Shown here one piece after another: positions 25,601 through 34,069 of a stretch of 62,459 bases of DNA. Below the pieces are notes generated by a model. The model ran no database searches. It saw only the letters and a program-made list of their open reading frames with translations, and was not told where the DNA came from. Numbering within the stretch: position 1 is the first letter of the stretch; every line of letters begins with the position of its first letter. A program made the position numbers and the translations under genes. Where the stretch lies: contig NZ_PJJL01000057.1 in the NCBI RefSeq assembly GCF_002929505.1, positions 8,206 to 70,664 on the forward strand, written 5' to 3'. This DNA is from Cryobacterium sp. Y57. Lineage in GTDB: Bacteria; Actinomycetota; Actinomycetes; Actinomycetales; Microbacteriaceae.

Positions 25601-27725
25601 CGTGGGCTGGAACTACAGCTCCTCGGCGATGCCTGGCCAGACCTACGGCTATCGGTGGTTCGTGGACACAGCCTTGCGGACGACCTTCTTCCACGACCAC
25701 CAGTACGCCAACCTGCACCAGCAGAAGGGCCTCTATGCCGCGATGAACGTCGAGCCCGCTGACGCCACGTGGCACGATCCGAAGACTGGTGCTGCGACGA
25801 ACGGGGTCGGCCCCATGGCCGATATCCGCTCAGCCAGCGGCCCGGACTTCCGGGAGATGACCATCTTCTACTCCGACCGAACGCCCATGTGGAAGGACAA
25901 CGGCACTGGTCCACCGATCAACCCACCTTCGGCACCAGACAACTACGGCCAGGACCAGGGCGGCTACTCGATCAACTACAAGAACGCCCCGTTCCAGATC
26001 CGGACGAAACCTGGGGTTCACGGCGCTAAGGGCGACCCCGCGTACACCTACTCATCTGCGGTCAACGGCGATCCCGATACGCCGCTCCTGAGGGCATACT
26101 CGAAGGACCCTGTGGTCATCCGCAACGTGGCTGGCTCCCACGAGGAGATGCACGAGTTCAACCTTCACGGTCACCGTTGGCTGAATGAGCCGGACAATCC
26201 CCTGTCTCGGACGGTCGACACCCAGACCCTCTCGCTCGCGGAGTACTTCAACTACGAGCTGCAGGGCTCGCAGGTGGTCAAGACCAACCCCGGTGCTGCA
26301 TCAACAGTCGCCAAAGCCTCGAACAGCGTCGCCAACGGCACCCCGTCGATCCTGCAGGACGGCGCAGGTTCCCCCGGTGACTACCTGTATGGCTCCCCGT
26401 TGCTCGAGGACCAGTGGATGGGGATGTGGGGTCTGTTCCGGGTCCCCAAGAACGCGGTCTCCGACCTCCAGCCGCTGCCCGACCGGCCAGCTCCTGGAAG
26501 TGGCGACGCGTGGCCAGCCCTGAAGCCCGGTGACGCGCTCAAGGTTGCCCCAACAGGATCGCTGGGTTCGGTCACCCCGTGCCCGACAGGGTCAAGGGCG
26601 GTCGCCGTCAACGTGTCGGCCATCGCCAAGGACATCGTGTATAACGCGAAGTCAGGTGACCACGACCCGTACGGCACGATGTTCGTGCGAAGCGAGGACG
26701 TGACTAAGGTTCGCTCGGGTGCCATGAAGACCGAGCCCCTGGTGATCCGAGCGAATGTGGGTGATTGCGTCACGGTGACGCTCAAGAACGAGCTGCCGCG
26801 GACGCCCGCAGCGCACACCGGTGACCTACCGTTGCCTGCGGACGTGACAAACTTCCCACGTTCCAACCGGGTGTCCATGCACCCAAACCTGTTGACCTAC
26901 AATGTCCTTGACTCCGACGGGGCGACGGTCGGGTACAACTACGACCAGACCGTGGCGCCAGGAGTTACGACAAAGTACACATGGTATGTCCATGCCGCGG
27001 TCGAGGACGGCGCAGCGAACCTGCTCGACTTCGCTGACCGGCGTGGGAGTCGCCACCACGGGTCCTACGGGTCGCTGTTGATCGAGCCAAAGGGCTCGAC
27101 ATACGTCAACCCCAACTCCGGGGTTGCGATCACCTCGGGCGCACAGGCCAACGTCACCTACACCGACGCCGCTGGCGTCAAACGCAGCTTCCGCGAGGCT
27201 GTGCTCAACTGGGTCGACGGTCTGATCCTGCGAGACAAGGCCGGGGCCATCCTCCCCTACCCAGCGGAGGGCGAGCCCAGCGACCAGGGGCACCGGGGCA
27301 TCAACTACACGACCGAGCGTTTCGCCCCTCGCCTGGCGAAGGATCCAGAGGTGGCCAACGTCATGTCGTCGGTGGTGCACGGCGACCCGGCCACACCGCT
27401 CGTGCGGGCCTATGTCGGAGACGAGACGCACCTGCGGCTCGTATCGGGTGGTGACCGCGACCGGCCACACACCTTCAGCCTGAACGGGCACGGGTGGCGC
27501 TACCAGCCAAGCGACCCGAACGCGATGATCAAGACAGCTGAGGGCGGTCTGCTCACAGGCAACGCCTTCAACTACAACCTGCTCGGTGGGGCCGGTGGAC
27601 TCCAGAAGCTTCCTGGGGACTACCTTTACCGGGACGGCGGTCTGGAGAACCAGGTCAACCAGGGCCTGTGGGGCATCTTCAGGGTAGAGGGCTCGCCCAA
27701 GGCGGACTTGAAGCCTCTGCAGTAG
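22656..27725 (+). CDS. Giant membrane-linked multicopper oxidase (MnxG/McoA-like)
   Basis: The start at 22656 follows GGGAG; the product has 1689 residues. The first 330 residues hold five hydrophobic segments (about 3-30, 50-68, 82-105, 245-262 and 305-325) and two His-containing repeats (ADPHAAHNG, ADPHTAHNG). Then come three related units of about 400-450 residues, starting near 345, 865 and 1308, each with a CP start and VGDCV/VGECV. These are probably paired cupredoxins, six domains in all. Copper motifs include HPWHQHTQRWN (about 693), HCHLYPH (about 746), HVHLVKFD (about 966), FFHDHQYANLHQQ (about 1012) and HEFNLHGHRW (about 1170). This set resembles the very large manganese-oxidising enzymes MnxG and McoA. 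The extracytoplasmic part would oxidise a metal ion or phenol with O2. The third unit keeps fewer ligands. The gene is flanked by IS-like sequences inside the hut operon. Confidence 0.85.
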   Translation: MNISMRARVGMGVVLAYGGTAWLHGLHAASAQQDWSFGTSALHFLRDGTLSLSLVVPAVLVVFAMIARLRPASRMISLARATVAVVGVTTAVFMSGAIGHTLIFPSEHASAAHAVASAVAPAAQAAPGTSVALGAVPPPGAPGAPVAAATKPGFHPHQPSAAWLAKTGQANDSAKAAADPHAAHNGAAEAPTAAAAAAADPHTAHNGTASSAGTTGAAVAESATGGHMEATSGAALFEHGAIEAARVLPVLLLLALAGLVLGMRRSGDVTGGYAPKPVRRTRSVVTPTPARRARSVVAPTPRRSRLVIAVAAGGVVVMTTSALMGSSSATAVIGDPITSANGVCPAGARAIEYDLAAFQVTIPLNGWGDKLPNGLMYALKNADARVNKEKILANPNLTQPLVVRANVGDCVSVKVRNDIAGRRIGLSTQGLVQADVKTSDGARVGLNPDTTISTGTERTYTWYADREGEAPLYDNANLDPNDPKHTSVQNGLYGAVVVHPKDSTWHNQITGADLLTGGRAVESQLFADIRAGAASTRSAVMIFLDENEGVLDRDGKQPTFPTTGLKDSSFGINYRSEPLRNRLRAILEHRGTVTPENPGGVAKTITLPNGKTYAPSDNFCNGYVPELGKVVDDPGAKCMGEESHLQSWVFGDEGKLTRTVDGVKVTDSDNLIPKGYVGDPLKFHVVHPGAKETHPWHQHTQRWNADPKNPKSPLNDVQSFGPHEARELKIEGGAGGTQGTVGDTIFHCHLYPHFAQGFWGHLRIFDKLRDGTAQYADGTPLEALQELPNRAGATAAPTAAQPGFPLFVKGDVGQRAYRPPNAVVKDTFAAIRRPGDAPRGPTALEAAGMPALDPDKPGNGYIDPCPTTAPTRVYRPHVIDTPITYNSAGWKDKQGRVYVEESDAVAVRTGQKAPEPYTIRSRVGECVQLFTSNDLHLDENPNVPLDHVNRLDGDYMATEETSEVSTHVHLVKFDQVASDGTSVGWNYSSSAMPGQTYGYRWFVDTALRTTFFHDHQYANLHQQKGLYAAMNVEPADATWHDPKTGAATNGVGPMADIRSASGPDFREMTIFYSDRTPMWKDNGTGPPINPPSAPDNYGQDQGGYSINYKNAPFQIRTKPGVHGAKGDPAYTYSSAVNGDPDTPLLRAYSKDPVVIRNVAGSHEEMHEFNLHGHRWLNEPDNPLSRTVDTQTLSLAEYFNYELQGSQVVKTNPGAASTVAKASNSVANGTPSILQDGAGSPGDYLYGSPLLEDQWMGMWGLFRVPKNAVSDLQPLPDRPAPGSGDAWPALKPGDALKVAPTGSLGSVTPCPTGSRAVAVNVSAIAKDIVYNAKSGDHDPYGTMFVRSEDVTKVRSGAMKTEPLVIRANVGDCVTVTLKNELPRTPAAHTGDLPLPADVTNFPRSNRVSMHPNLLTYNVLDSDGATVGYNYDQTVAPGVTTKYTWYVHAAVEDGAANLLDFADRRGSRHHGSYGSLLIEPKGSTYVNPNSGVAITSGAQANVTYTDAAGVKRSFREAVLNWVDGLILRDKAGAILPYPAEGEPSDQGHRGINYTTERFAPRLAKDPEVANVMSSVVHGDPATPLVRAYVGDETHLRLVSGGDRDRPHTFSLNGHGWRYQPSDPNAMIKTAEGGLLTGNAFNYNLLGGAGGLQKLPGDYLYRDGGLENQVNQGLWGIFRVEGSPKADLKPLQ
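23181..23275 (+). repeat. 32-bp direct repeat encoding a His-rich motif in the oxidase N-terminus
   Basis: The 32-nt segment at 23181-23212 recurs at 23244-23275 with a single difference. Both encode AADPHxAHNG, so the linker region carries two metal-binding-like motifs. A second degenerate repeat (RxRSVVxPTP) follows at about 23490-23560. Confidence 0.8.
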
Positions 27726-27753
27726 TCCATCCGGTGTGAGAACAGCTTAAGAA

Positions 27754-27790
27754 CGTGAGCCGGCGGCATCTCGGGTGCCGCCGGCTCACG
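27754..27790. terminator. Terminator-like hairpin after the oxidase gene
   Basis: CGTGAGCCGGCGGCA (27754-27768) pairs perfectly with TGCCGCCGGCTCACG (27776-27790) around a 7-nt loop, 28 nt after the oxidase stop codon. There is no U-tract, which is common in high-GC actinobacteria. Confidence 0.75.
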
Positions 27791-27926
27791 CGCGCTCCTG
27801 GGCGCGCTGGAGCTAGGAGCGTCACCGAGCGGGGCCCGCGGGCCGGATATCCCGAACCTCGTGTCCTCAGAGCGCGCGCCACATCCCGCGCAGCCAGAAA
27901 ACAACGCGGCGAACTTCGCCGCCAAC

Positions 27927-27951
27927 GACTCTTCGACCTCCACGGAAACCG
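27927..27951 (-). mobile_element. 25-bp near-copy of the upstream transposase sequence
   Basis: This stretch differs from 22286-22310 at only two of 25 positions and has the same orientation. Read leftward it encodes FPWRSKS, against LPWRSKS in the transposase remnant at the other end of the oxidase gene. Sequence beyond it does not clearly match. It marks the right edge of the inserted region before hutI. From 27791 to 28024 no gene is convincing. Confidence 0.4.
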
Positions 27952-28024
27952 ACGCAGCATGACTATGGCACCCAAAACGGCATACGTCTGGGTTATTTAC
28001 TCACGCGCTCGTTAGGCTCGAAAG

Positions 28025-29206
28025 ATGACTGCGGCCAAGCCTGACGGTACCGAGCTTGTGACGGGTATCGGTGAGCTGACCACCCACGACGAATCGGGCG
28101 AACGACGCCGCGACGCCGCCCTCGTGATCGGCGCGGGTCACATTCTCTGGATCGGCGCCGCTGCAAAAGCTCCCGCGGCCGATCGTCGAACGGATGTCGA
28201 CGGCCGCGCGGTTCTGCCCGGCTGGGTCGACACGCACACCCATCTCATGTTCGGCGGCGACCGTTCGGCGGAGTTCGAGGCCCGCATGGCCGGCCAGCCC
28301 TACGCTGCGGGCGGCATCAATACGACCGTCGCCGCCACGCGGGCCGCGACCGAGGAACAGCTCGTGGCGACGGCACGGCGTTTGCGCCACGAGGCCGAAG
28401 TGCAGGGCACCACCTTTCTCGAAACAAAGACCGGGTACGGGCTCGATGTTGAAAGCGAGACACGTTCGGCGCATGCTGCCGCCCAGGTGGCCGATGTCGT
28501 GACCTTTCTCGGCGCCCACATCGTGCCCGTCGGAATGGACCGTCGCGGTTACCTCGATCTTGTGACCGGGCCGATGCTCACCGCCGTGCGACCTTATGTG
28601 CAGTTCATCGACGCGTTCTGCGAGCAAGGCGCGTTCGACGTGGAGGAAACCCGAGAAGTACTGCTGGCCGGCCGGGCCGCCGGCCTGGGAATCCGTGTGC
28701 ACGGCAATCAGCTCGGCTTCAGTGGTGGCGTGCGACTCGCCGCCGAGCTGGGCGCGGCGAGCGTCGACCACTGCAACTACCTGGAGCCGGTCGACATCGA
28801 CGCGTTGGCCGCCGGAACGACGGTGGCCACCCTGCTGCCGGCCTGCGACCTGTCAACGCGGCAGCCGTTTGCGCCGGCCCGACGACTGCTCGACGCCGGC
28901 GTGACCATCGCCTTGGCGACCAACTGCAATCCAGGGACCTCCTACACAACGTCGATGCCGTTTTGCGTGGCGACGGCCGTGCTGCAAATGGGCCTGACCG
29001 TGGGCGAGGCCGTCTGGGCGGCGACGCGCGGTGCGGCCCGGTCGCTTGGCCAAGACCGGGAAGCGGATACCGTCGGCTCCCTGCAGGTCGGCGGCCGCGC
29101 CGACCTGCAGGTTCTGAACGCCCCCTCGATTGCGCACCTGGCCTACCGCCCCGGGGTTCCCCTGACCGGCGCCGTCTGGAGGCACGGGCTACGCCGTGGT
29201 TCCTGA
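28025..29206 (+). CDS. hutI: Imidazolonepropionase
   Basis: The 393-residue amidohydrolase opens the ring of 4-imidazolone-5-propionate to give N-formimidoyl-L-glutamate, the step between HutU and HutF. Hallmarks are the metal motif WVDTHTHLMFGGDRSAEFEARM with the substrate-binding Arg, GGINTTVAATR, ETKTGYGLD, VHGNQLGFSGGVRLAAELGA and SVDHCNYLE. The usual Asp in the ATDxNPG motif is Asn here (IALATNCNPGTS). Because that Asp is close to the metal and thought to be catalytic, activity should be checked. It should belong to one operon with hutU and hutF but is now separated from hutF by the oxidase island. No strong ribosome site is visible before the ATG. Confidence 0.93.
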   Translation: MTAAKPDGTELVTGIGELTTHDESGERRRDAALVIGAGHILWIGAAAKAPAADRRTDVDGRAVLPGWVDTHTHLMFGGDRSAEFEARMAGQPYAAGGINTTVAATRAATEEQLVATARRLRHEAEVQGTTFLETKTGYGLDVESETRSAHAAAQVADVVTFLGAHIVPVGMDRRGYLDLVTGPMLTAVRPYVQFIDAFCEQGAFDVEETREVLLAGRAAGLGIRVHGNQLGFSGGVRLAAELGAASVDHCNYLEPVDIDALAAGTTVATLLPACDLSTRQPFAPARRLLDAGVTIALATNCNPGTSYTTSMPFCVATAVLQMGLTVGEAVWAATRGAARSLGQDREADTVGSLQVGGRADLQVLNAPSIAHLAYRPGVPLTGAVWRHGLRRGS

Positions 29207-29250
29207 CGACGAAATACCTCGCGCGCCCGCGCGCAAACTACGCTGGGGGG

Positions 29251-31377
29251 ATGACCTCTGGCCCGAGCACACCTCCCCTGGCACACAAGAAGCCGCAGAA
29301 TCGCGAATACCACGGCGACGTCTATATCGACGACTACGAGTGGTTGCGTAACAAGGACAGCCCCGAGGTCATCGCCCACCTCGAGGCGGAGAACAGCTAC
29401 ACGGATGCCCGCACCGCCCACCAGGAACCGCTCCGGCAGCAGATTTTCAACGAGATCAAAAACCGCACCCAGGAGACCGACCTGAGTGTTCCGGTGCGCC
29501 GGGGAAACTACTGGTACTACACCCGCACGGTCGAGGGCCAGGAGTACGGCATCCACTGTCGCGCGCCGATCAGCAGCCCGAGTGACTGGGCTGCTCCCCT
29601 CATCAGCGGCAGCGCCCAGGTCGGCCTGACCGGCGAGCAGATCCTGCTCGATGACAACGTCGAAGCCGACGGCCACGAGTTCTTTTCGCTCGGCAGCTTC
29701 GATCTCAGCGACGATGGCACCCACCTGCTCTACGCCGTCGATGTCGAGGGCGACGAACGCTATACGATCCGGGTACGCGTCATCGCGACCGGCGAGAACC
29801 TGCCAGACACTATCCCGAACACGAGCGCCGGCGCCCTGTTCGACCCGAGTGGACGCTACCTTTTTTACACCACCGTCGACGACGCCTGGCGCCCCGACAC
29901 CGTCTGGCGGCACGAAATCGGAGCCGCACGAAGCACCGACACCAGCATCTTTCACGAACCCGATGAACGGTTCTGGGTCGGCATCGGCATCACTCGCAGC
30001 CGCAAATTCCTCATGATCGAGGCCGGCTCGAGCGTCACCACCGAATCCTGGCTCCTCGATGCGACCGACCCCACCGGTGACTTCACCGTGGTCTGGCCCC
30101 GGCACGACCACACCGAATACGATGTTGAGCACGCCATCATCAACGGTGAAGACCGCCTCTTGATCGTGCATAACGGCGGCGGCGCGGTCAATTTCGAGCT
30201 GGTCAGCGTCACCGCAGAAGATCCGCAAGGCCCCCAGCGTATGCTGCTGCCGCATGACCCACAGATCCGCCTCGAAAGCGTCGACGCGTTCGCTGACTTT
30301 CTGGTCGTGGAGTACCGCCGGGACGGCCTCACCCGGATCGCCATCGATCGGCACGACGAGAGCGGACTGACCGAGCTCGACTTCGACGAGCCGTTGTTCG
30401 CCGTCGGCTCGGCCGGCAACCCGGAGTGGACGCAGCCGACCATTCGATTCGGCTTCACAAGCTTCGTCACCCCGTCAACGGTGTACGACCTCATCGTGGC
30501 TACTGGCGAGCGCCGCCTGCTCAAGCAGCAGCCGGTGCTCGGCGGTTATGACCCGACGCTGTACGAACAGCGCCGCGAGTGGGCGACCGCCGAAGACGGC
30601 ACCCGGATACCCCTCTCGCTGGTCTACCGCCGCGACCTCGTCCTGCCCGGCACCCCGGCGCCGACACTGCTCTACGGCTATGGATCGTACGAGCACAGCA
30701 TCGACCCCGGATTCGGTATCGCCCGGCTCAGCCTGCTCGACCGCGGCATGATCTTCGCCATCGCGCACGTGCGCGGCGGCGGCGAACTCGGCCGAACCTG
30801 GTACGAAACCGGCAAAACCCTGACCAAGCGCAACACCTTCACCGACTTCGTGAGTTGCGCCCGGCACATCATCGACGCGGGCTTCACGACCCCCGACCAA
30901 CTGGTCGCCGAGGGCGGCAGCGCCGGCGGACTGCTCATGGGCGCCGTGGCGAACCTCGCGCCCGAGCTGTTCGCCGGCATCCTCGCCGAGGTTCCATTCG
31001 TCGACGCCCTCACCTCGATTCTCGACCCCTCACTGCCGCTCACCGTGATCGAGTGGGACGAGTGGGGCGATCCCCTGCACGATGCCGAGGTGTACGCCTA
31101 CATGAAGTCGTACTCCCCGGTCGAAAACGTGCGCGCCGTTGCCTACCCGCGTATTCTCGCCGTGACCAGCCTGAACGATACCCGCGTTCTTTACGTCGAG
31201 CCGGCAAAATGGGTGGCTAAACTCCGGGAAGTCGGAGCGGATGCCCTGCTCAAGACCGAAATGTCGGCCGGCCACGGCGGCGTCTCCGGTCGCTACAGCG
31301 CATGGCATGAGCGAGCGTTCAACTACGCCTGGGTGCTGGGTACCGCCGGCCTGAATCCGTCAGAGAGCGACAGCTAG
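29251..31377 (+). CDS. ptrB: S9 family peptidase, oligopeptidase B type
   Basis: The start ATG at 29251 follows GGGGGG. The frame is open further upstream into hutI, but there the sequence is not protein-like. The 708-residue enzyme has an N-terminal seven-bladed propeller and a C-terminal alpha/beta-hydrolase domain. The triad is visible: Ser in VAEGGSAGGLLMGAVAN, Asp in SLNDTRVLY and His in SAGHGGVSGR. The opening HGDVYIDDYEWLRNKDSPEVIAHLEAEN is typical of oligopeptidase B, which cuts after Arg or Lys in short peptides in the cytoplasm. The SNF2 helicase gene starts 4 nt after the stop, so the two are probably co-transcribed, without an obvious shared role. Confidence 0.93.
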   Translation: MTSGPSTPPLAHKKPQNREYHGDVYIDDYEWLRNKDSPEVIAHLEAENSYTDARTAHQEPLRQQIFNEIKNRTQETDLSVPVRRGNYWYYTRTVEGQEYGIHCRAPISSPSDWAAPLISGSAQVGLTGEQILLDDNVEADGHEFFSLGSFDLSDDGTHLLYAVDVEGDERYTIRVRVIATGENLPDTIPNTSAGALFDPSGRYLFYTTVDDAWRPDTVWRHEIGAARSTDTSIFHEPDERFWVGIGITRSRKFLMIEAGSSVTTESWLLDATDPTGDFTVVWPRHDHTEYDVEHAIINGEDRLLIVHNGGGAVNFELVSVTAEDPQGPQRMLLPHDPQIRLESVDAFADFLVVEYRRDGLTRIAIDRHDESGLTELDFDEPLFAVGSAGNPEWTQPTIRFGFTSFVTPSTVYDLIVATGERRLLKQQPVLGGYDPTLYEQRREWATAEDGTRIPLSLVYRRDLVLPGTPAPTLLYGYGSYEHSIDPGFGIARLSLLDRGMIFAIAHVRGGGELGRTWYETGKTLTKRNTFTDFVSCARHIIDAGFTTPDQLVAEGGSAGGLLMGAVANLAPELFAGILAEVPFVDALTSILDPSLPLTVIEWDEWGDPLHDAEVYAYMKSYSPVENVRAVAYPRILAVTSLNDTRVLYVEPAKWVAKLREVGADALLKTEMSAGHGGVSGRYSAWHERAFNYAWVLGTAGLNPSESDS

Positions 31378-31381
31378 GGGA

Positions 31382-34069
31382 ATGTCGAACGGCCCAGACC
31401 TAACCCCTGCGTGGAAGCGGCTGGTACAGGCGCCCGAGCAGCCAGCATCCGCTCTGCCGCGAATCGGCAATTTCGGGCAACCGCGTGCACTGGCTACCGG
31501 CCCGAAAGTGGCGATGGGGCTGCAGTTCGAGCTGCGCGAGCAGACTCCACGCACGAATGACCGGTGGCGTGGTCCGACGGCCAAGCCGGTGAAAACGCTC
31601 GAGCCCGGCCACGGCGAGTTTCGGCTCGGCGTGCGGCCGGTCATCTCGAATGCGAAGGGTAACTGGGTGCGCAGCAACGTCACCTGGAGCCACCTCACCT
31701 TTCAGCTGAACCGGTTCAACCTCGACCCCGAACACCACCGCTGGATCTCGCAATTCGCCGCCCTCTACAAAGCCGTGCGCGAGGTGTGCACGAGCCAGGA
31801 GACCGACTGGATCTACCTCGACAACTTCACCAGTGCGCTGCTCTGGCCATTGCTGCGAGAAGCCGAACAGCTCGGCATCGGCTTCGTCGGCGCCAAGAAA
31901 GACGTCTCTGTGCGAATCGGTTCGCTCGCCGAGATCAGCCTGGACGCCTCCCGAACGGATGCTGCCGGCCCCCTCGTTCTTCAAGCCCGCCTGCACATCG
32001 ACGGGGAGGACCACCCCCTCGAGGCTGCCGGAATCATCGCCGGCCACGGCATCTACAGTGTGCGGTTCGGCCTGCCGACCGTGTTCACGCTCGCACCGAC
32101 CGCTGGCCCACTGAACCGCGAGCAGCGTCACCTGGTCGGACGCGTCGAAACGGCGATGGTTCCCGCAGAGGATACGGGCGAGTTTCTCGGCTCCGTCTAC
32201 CCGGCGCTGCAGCGCACCGTCTTGGTCACCAGCACGGATGCCTCGGTGCGCTTTCCCGAGGTACTGCCCGATGACTTTGAGCGCACCGAAGTGCCGCACT
32301 TGGTGATCACAACGGTGGAGACCGACCAGCGCGACTGGTTCGACCTCGGCGTGATCGTCACCGTCGGCGCGATCACGGTGCCATTCGGCCCGCTGTTCAC
32401 GGCGCTTGCGAAGGGCCAGACCCGCCTGAAACTGGTCGACAACAGCTATCTCTCCCTGCAGAGCCCCGAATTCGAGCAGCTGCACGAACTCATCACCGAA
32501 GCCCGCGCACTGCAGGAGTGGGAGACCGGCCTGCGCATCAGCCGCTACCAAGCCAGTTTATGGAGCGATTTCGAGGATCTCGCCGACGAGACAGTGCCGG
32601 CCGTCTCGTGGCGGGCCGCCGCCGCCGGCCTCAAAAATCTGGTCGGCATCGACCCGACCACGGTTCCCGGCGGCGTACGCGCCACCCTGCGCCCCTACCA
32701 GCAGGAGGGGTTCGCCTGGCTCGCATTTCTCTGGAAGCACCGGCTGGGCGGAGTGCTCGCCGATGACATGGGCCTCGGTAAAACACTCCAGACCCTGGCG
32801 CTGCTGGTGCACGCGACTGCCTCTGAACCGGGGCCGTTCCTGGTCGTGGCACCGACATCCGTTGTGGCGAACTGGCAGAACGAGGCGACTCGATTCACAC
32901 CCGGACTGCGGGTGCGCACCCTCACGGCGACGGAGGTAAAAAGCCGCACGCTCATAGCGGATGCCGCCACCGACGTCGACGTACTCATCACGTCGTACGC
33001 GTTGTTCCGTCTCGATTTCGATGCGTACCAGGCGGTGGCCTGGGCTGGCCTCATTCTCGATGAGGCGCAATTCGTGAAGAACCGCACGAGCCGCGCCTAT
33101 GCCTGCGCGAAAGAATTGAACACGCCCTTCAAACTGGCCATCACGGGGACTCCACTGGAGAACAACCTGATGGATCTGTGGTCGCTGTTCAGTATTGTCG
33201 CGCCGGGCCTGTTTGCCTCATCGCGCAAATTCATCGAGGACTACGTACGGCCGGTGACCCGGGGAGAGAACCCCGAGCGGCTCGCGAAGCTGCGGCGGCG
33301 CATCCGCCCGCTGATTTTGCGCCGGACCAAGGACGTCGTGGCCCGTGACCTGCCGCCCAAGCAGGAGCAGGAGCTGCAGATCGCGCTGAACCCGGCGCAC
33401 CAGAAGCTCTACGACACGTTTCTGCAGCGGGAACGGCAAAAGCTCTACGGGTTGATCGAGGAACTTGACAAGAACCGGTTCATCATTTTTCGCTCGCTCA
33501 CCCTGCTGCGCCTGTTGAGCCTCGACGCATCCCTCGTCGACACGAAGTATGCGGGCGTGCGTTCGAGCAAGCTCGATGCCCTGTTCGAACAGCTCGACGA
33601 TGTCATCAGCGAGGGACACCGGGCACTCGTCTTCAGCCAGTTCACATCATTTTTGAAGCTCGCCGCCGCCCGCCTCGACGCGCAGGGTGTTCCGTATTGC
33701 TACCTCGACGGGTCGACGTTGCGGCGAAGCGAGGTGATCGACCGGTTTAAAAGCGGTGCGGCGCCGGTGTTCCTGATCAGTCTCAAGGCCGGTGGCTTCG
33801 GTCTCAACCTCACCGAAGCCGACTACGTCTTTCTGCTCGACCCGTGGTGGAACCCGCAAACCGAGGCACAGGCCATCGACCGCACCCACCGCATCGGCCA
33901 GACCCGCAACGTGATGGTCTACCGCCTCGTCGCGACCGGCACTATCGAAGAGAAGGTCGTGGCGCTCCAGAAGCAAAAATCGCAGCTGTTCAACGCTGTG
34001 CTCGACGATGATGCCATGTTCAGCACCGCACTGACCGCCGATGACATTCGCGGTCTCCTCGAGCCGTGA
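31382..34069 (+). CDS. SNF2-family DNA helicase/translocase
   Basis: The 895-residue protein carries a complete SNF2 ATPase. Walker A is in GGVLADDMGLGKTLQTLALL near residue 460, the DEAH-type box is DEAQ in LILDEAQFVKN near 559, the motif III region is AITGTPLENNLMDLWSLFSI, and the helicase C-terminal part has FLISLKAGGFGLNLTEADYVFLLDPWWNP and RTHRIGQT. The N-terminal 430 residues resemble the bacterial SNF2-associated region, but no SWIM zinc finger is visible. That may mean a shortened form. Such proteins act on double-stranded DNA or protein-DNA complexes, perhaps in repair or transcription recycling. An AGGGGA ribosome site lies before the ATG. Confidence 0.92.
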   Translation: MSNGPDLTPAWKRLVQAPEQPASALPRIGNFGQPRALATGPKVAMGLQFELREQTPRTNDRWRGPTAKPVKTLEPGHGEFRLGVRPVISNAKGNWVRSNVTWSHLTFQLNRFNLDPEHHRWISQFAALYKAVREVCTSQETDWIYLDNFTSALLWPLLREAEQLGIGFVGAKKDVSVRIGSLAEISLDASRTDAAGPLVLQARLHIDGEDHPLEAAGIIAGHGIYSVRFGLPTVFTLAPTAGPLNREQRHLVGRVETAMVPAEDTGEFLGSVYPALQRTVLVTSTDASVRFPEVLPDDFERTEVPHLVITTVETDQRDWFDLGVIVTVGAITVPFGPLFTALAKGQTRLKLVDNSYLSLQSPEFEQLHELITEARALQEWETGLRISRYQASLWSDFEDLADETVPAVSWRAAAAGLKNLVGIDPTTVPGGVRATLRPYQQEGFAWLAFLWKHRLGGVLADDMGLGKTLQTLALLVHATASEPGPFLVVAPTSVVANWQNEATRFTPGLRVRTLTATEVKSRTLIADAATDVDVLITSYALFRLDFDAYQAVAWAGLILDEAQFVKNRTSRAYACAKELNTPFKLAITGTPLENNLMDLWSLFSIVAPGLFASSRKFIEDYVRPVTRGENPERLAKLRRRIRPLILRRTKDVVARDLPPKQEQELQIALNPAHQKLYDTFLQRERQKLYGLIEELDKNRFIIFRSLTLLRLLSLDASLVDTKYAGVRSSKLDALFEQLDDVISEGHRALVFSQFTSFLKLAAARLDAQGVPYCYLDGSTLRRSEVIDRFKSGAAPVFLISLKAGGFGLNLTEADYVFLLDPWWNPQTEAQAIDRTHRIGQTRNVMVYRLVATGTIEEKVVALQKQKSQLFNAVLDDDAMFSTALTADDIRGLLEP

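Noticed and set aside
29143..30354. 403-codon antisense frame within the oligopeptidase B gene
   Set aside because: It is a shadow of a clear S9 peptidase with its triad on the + strand.
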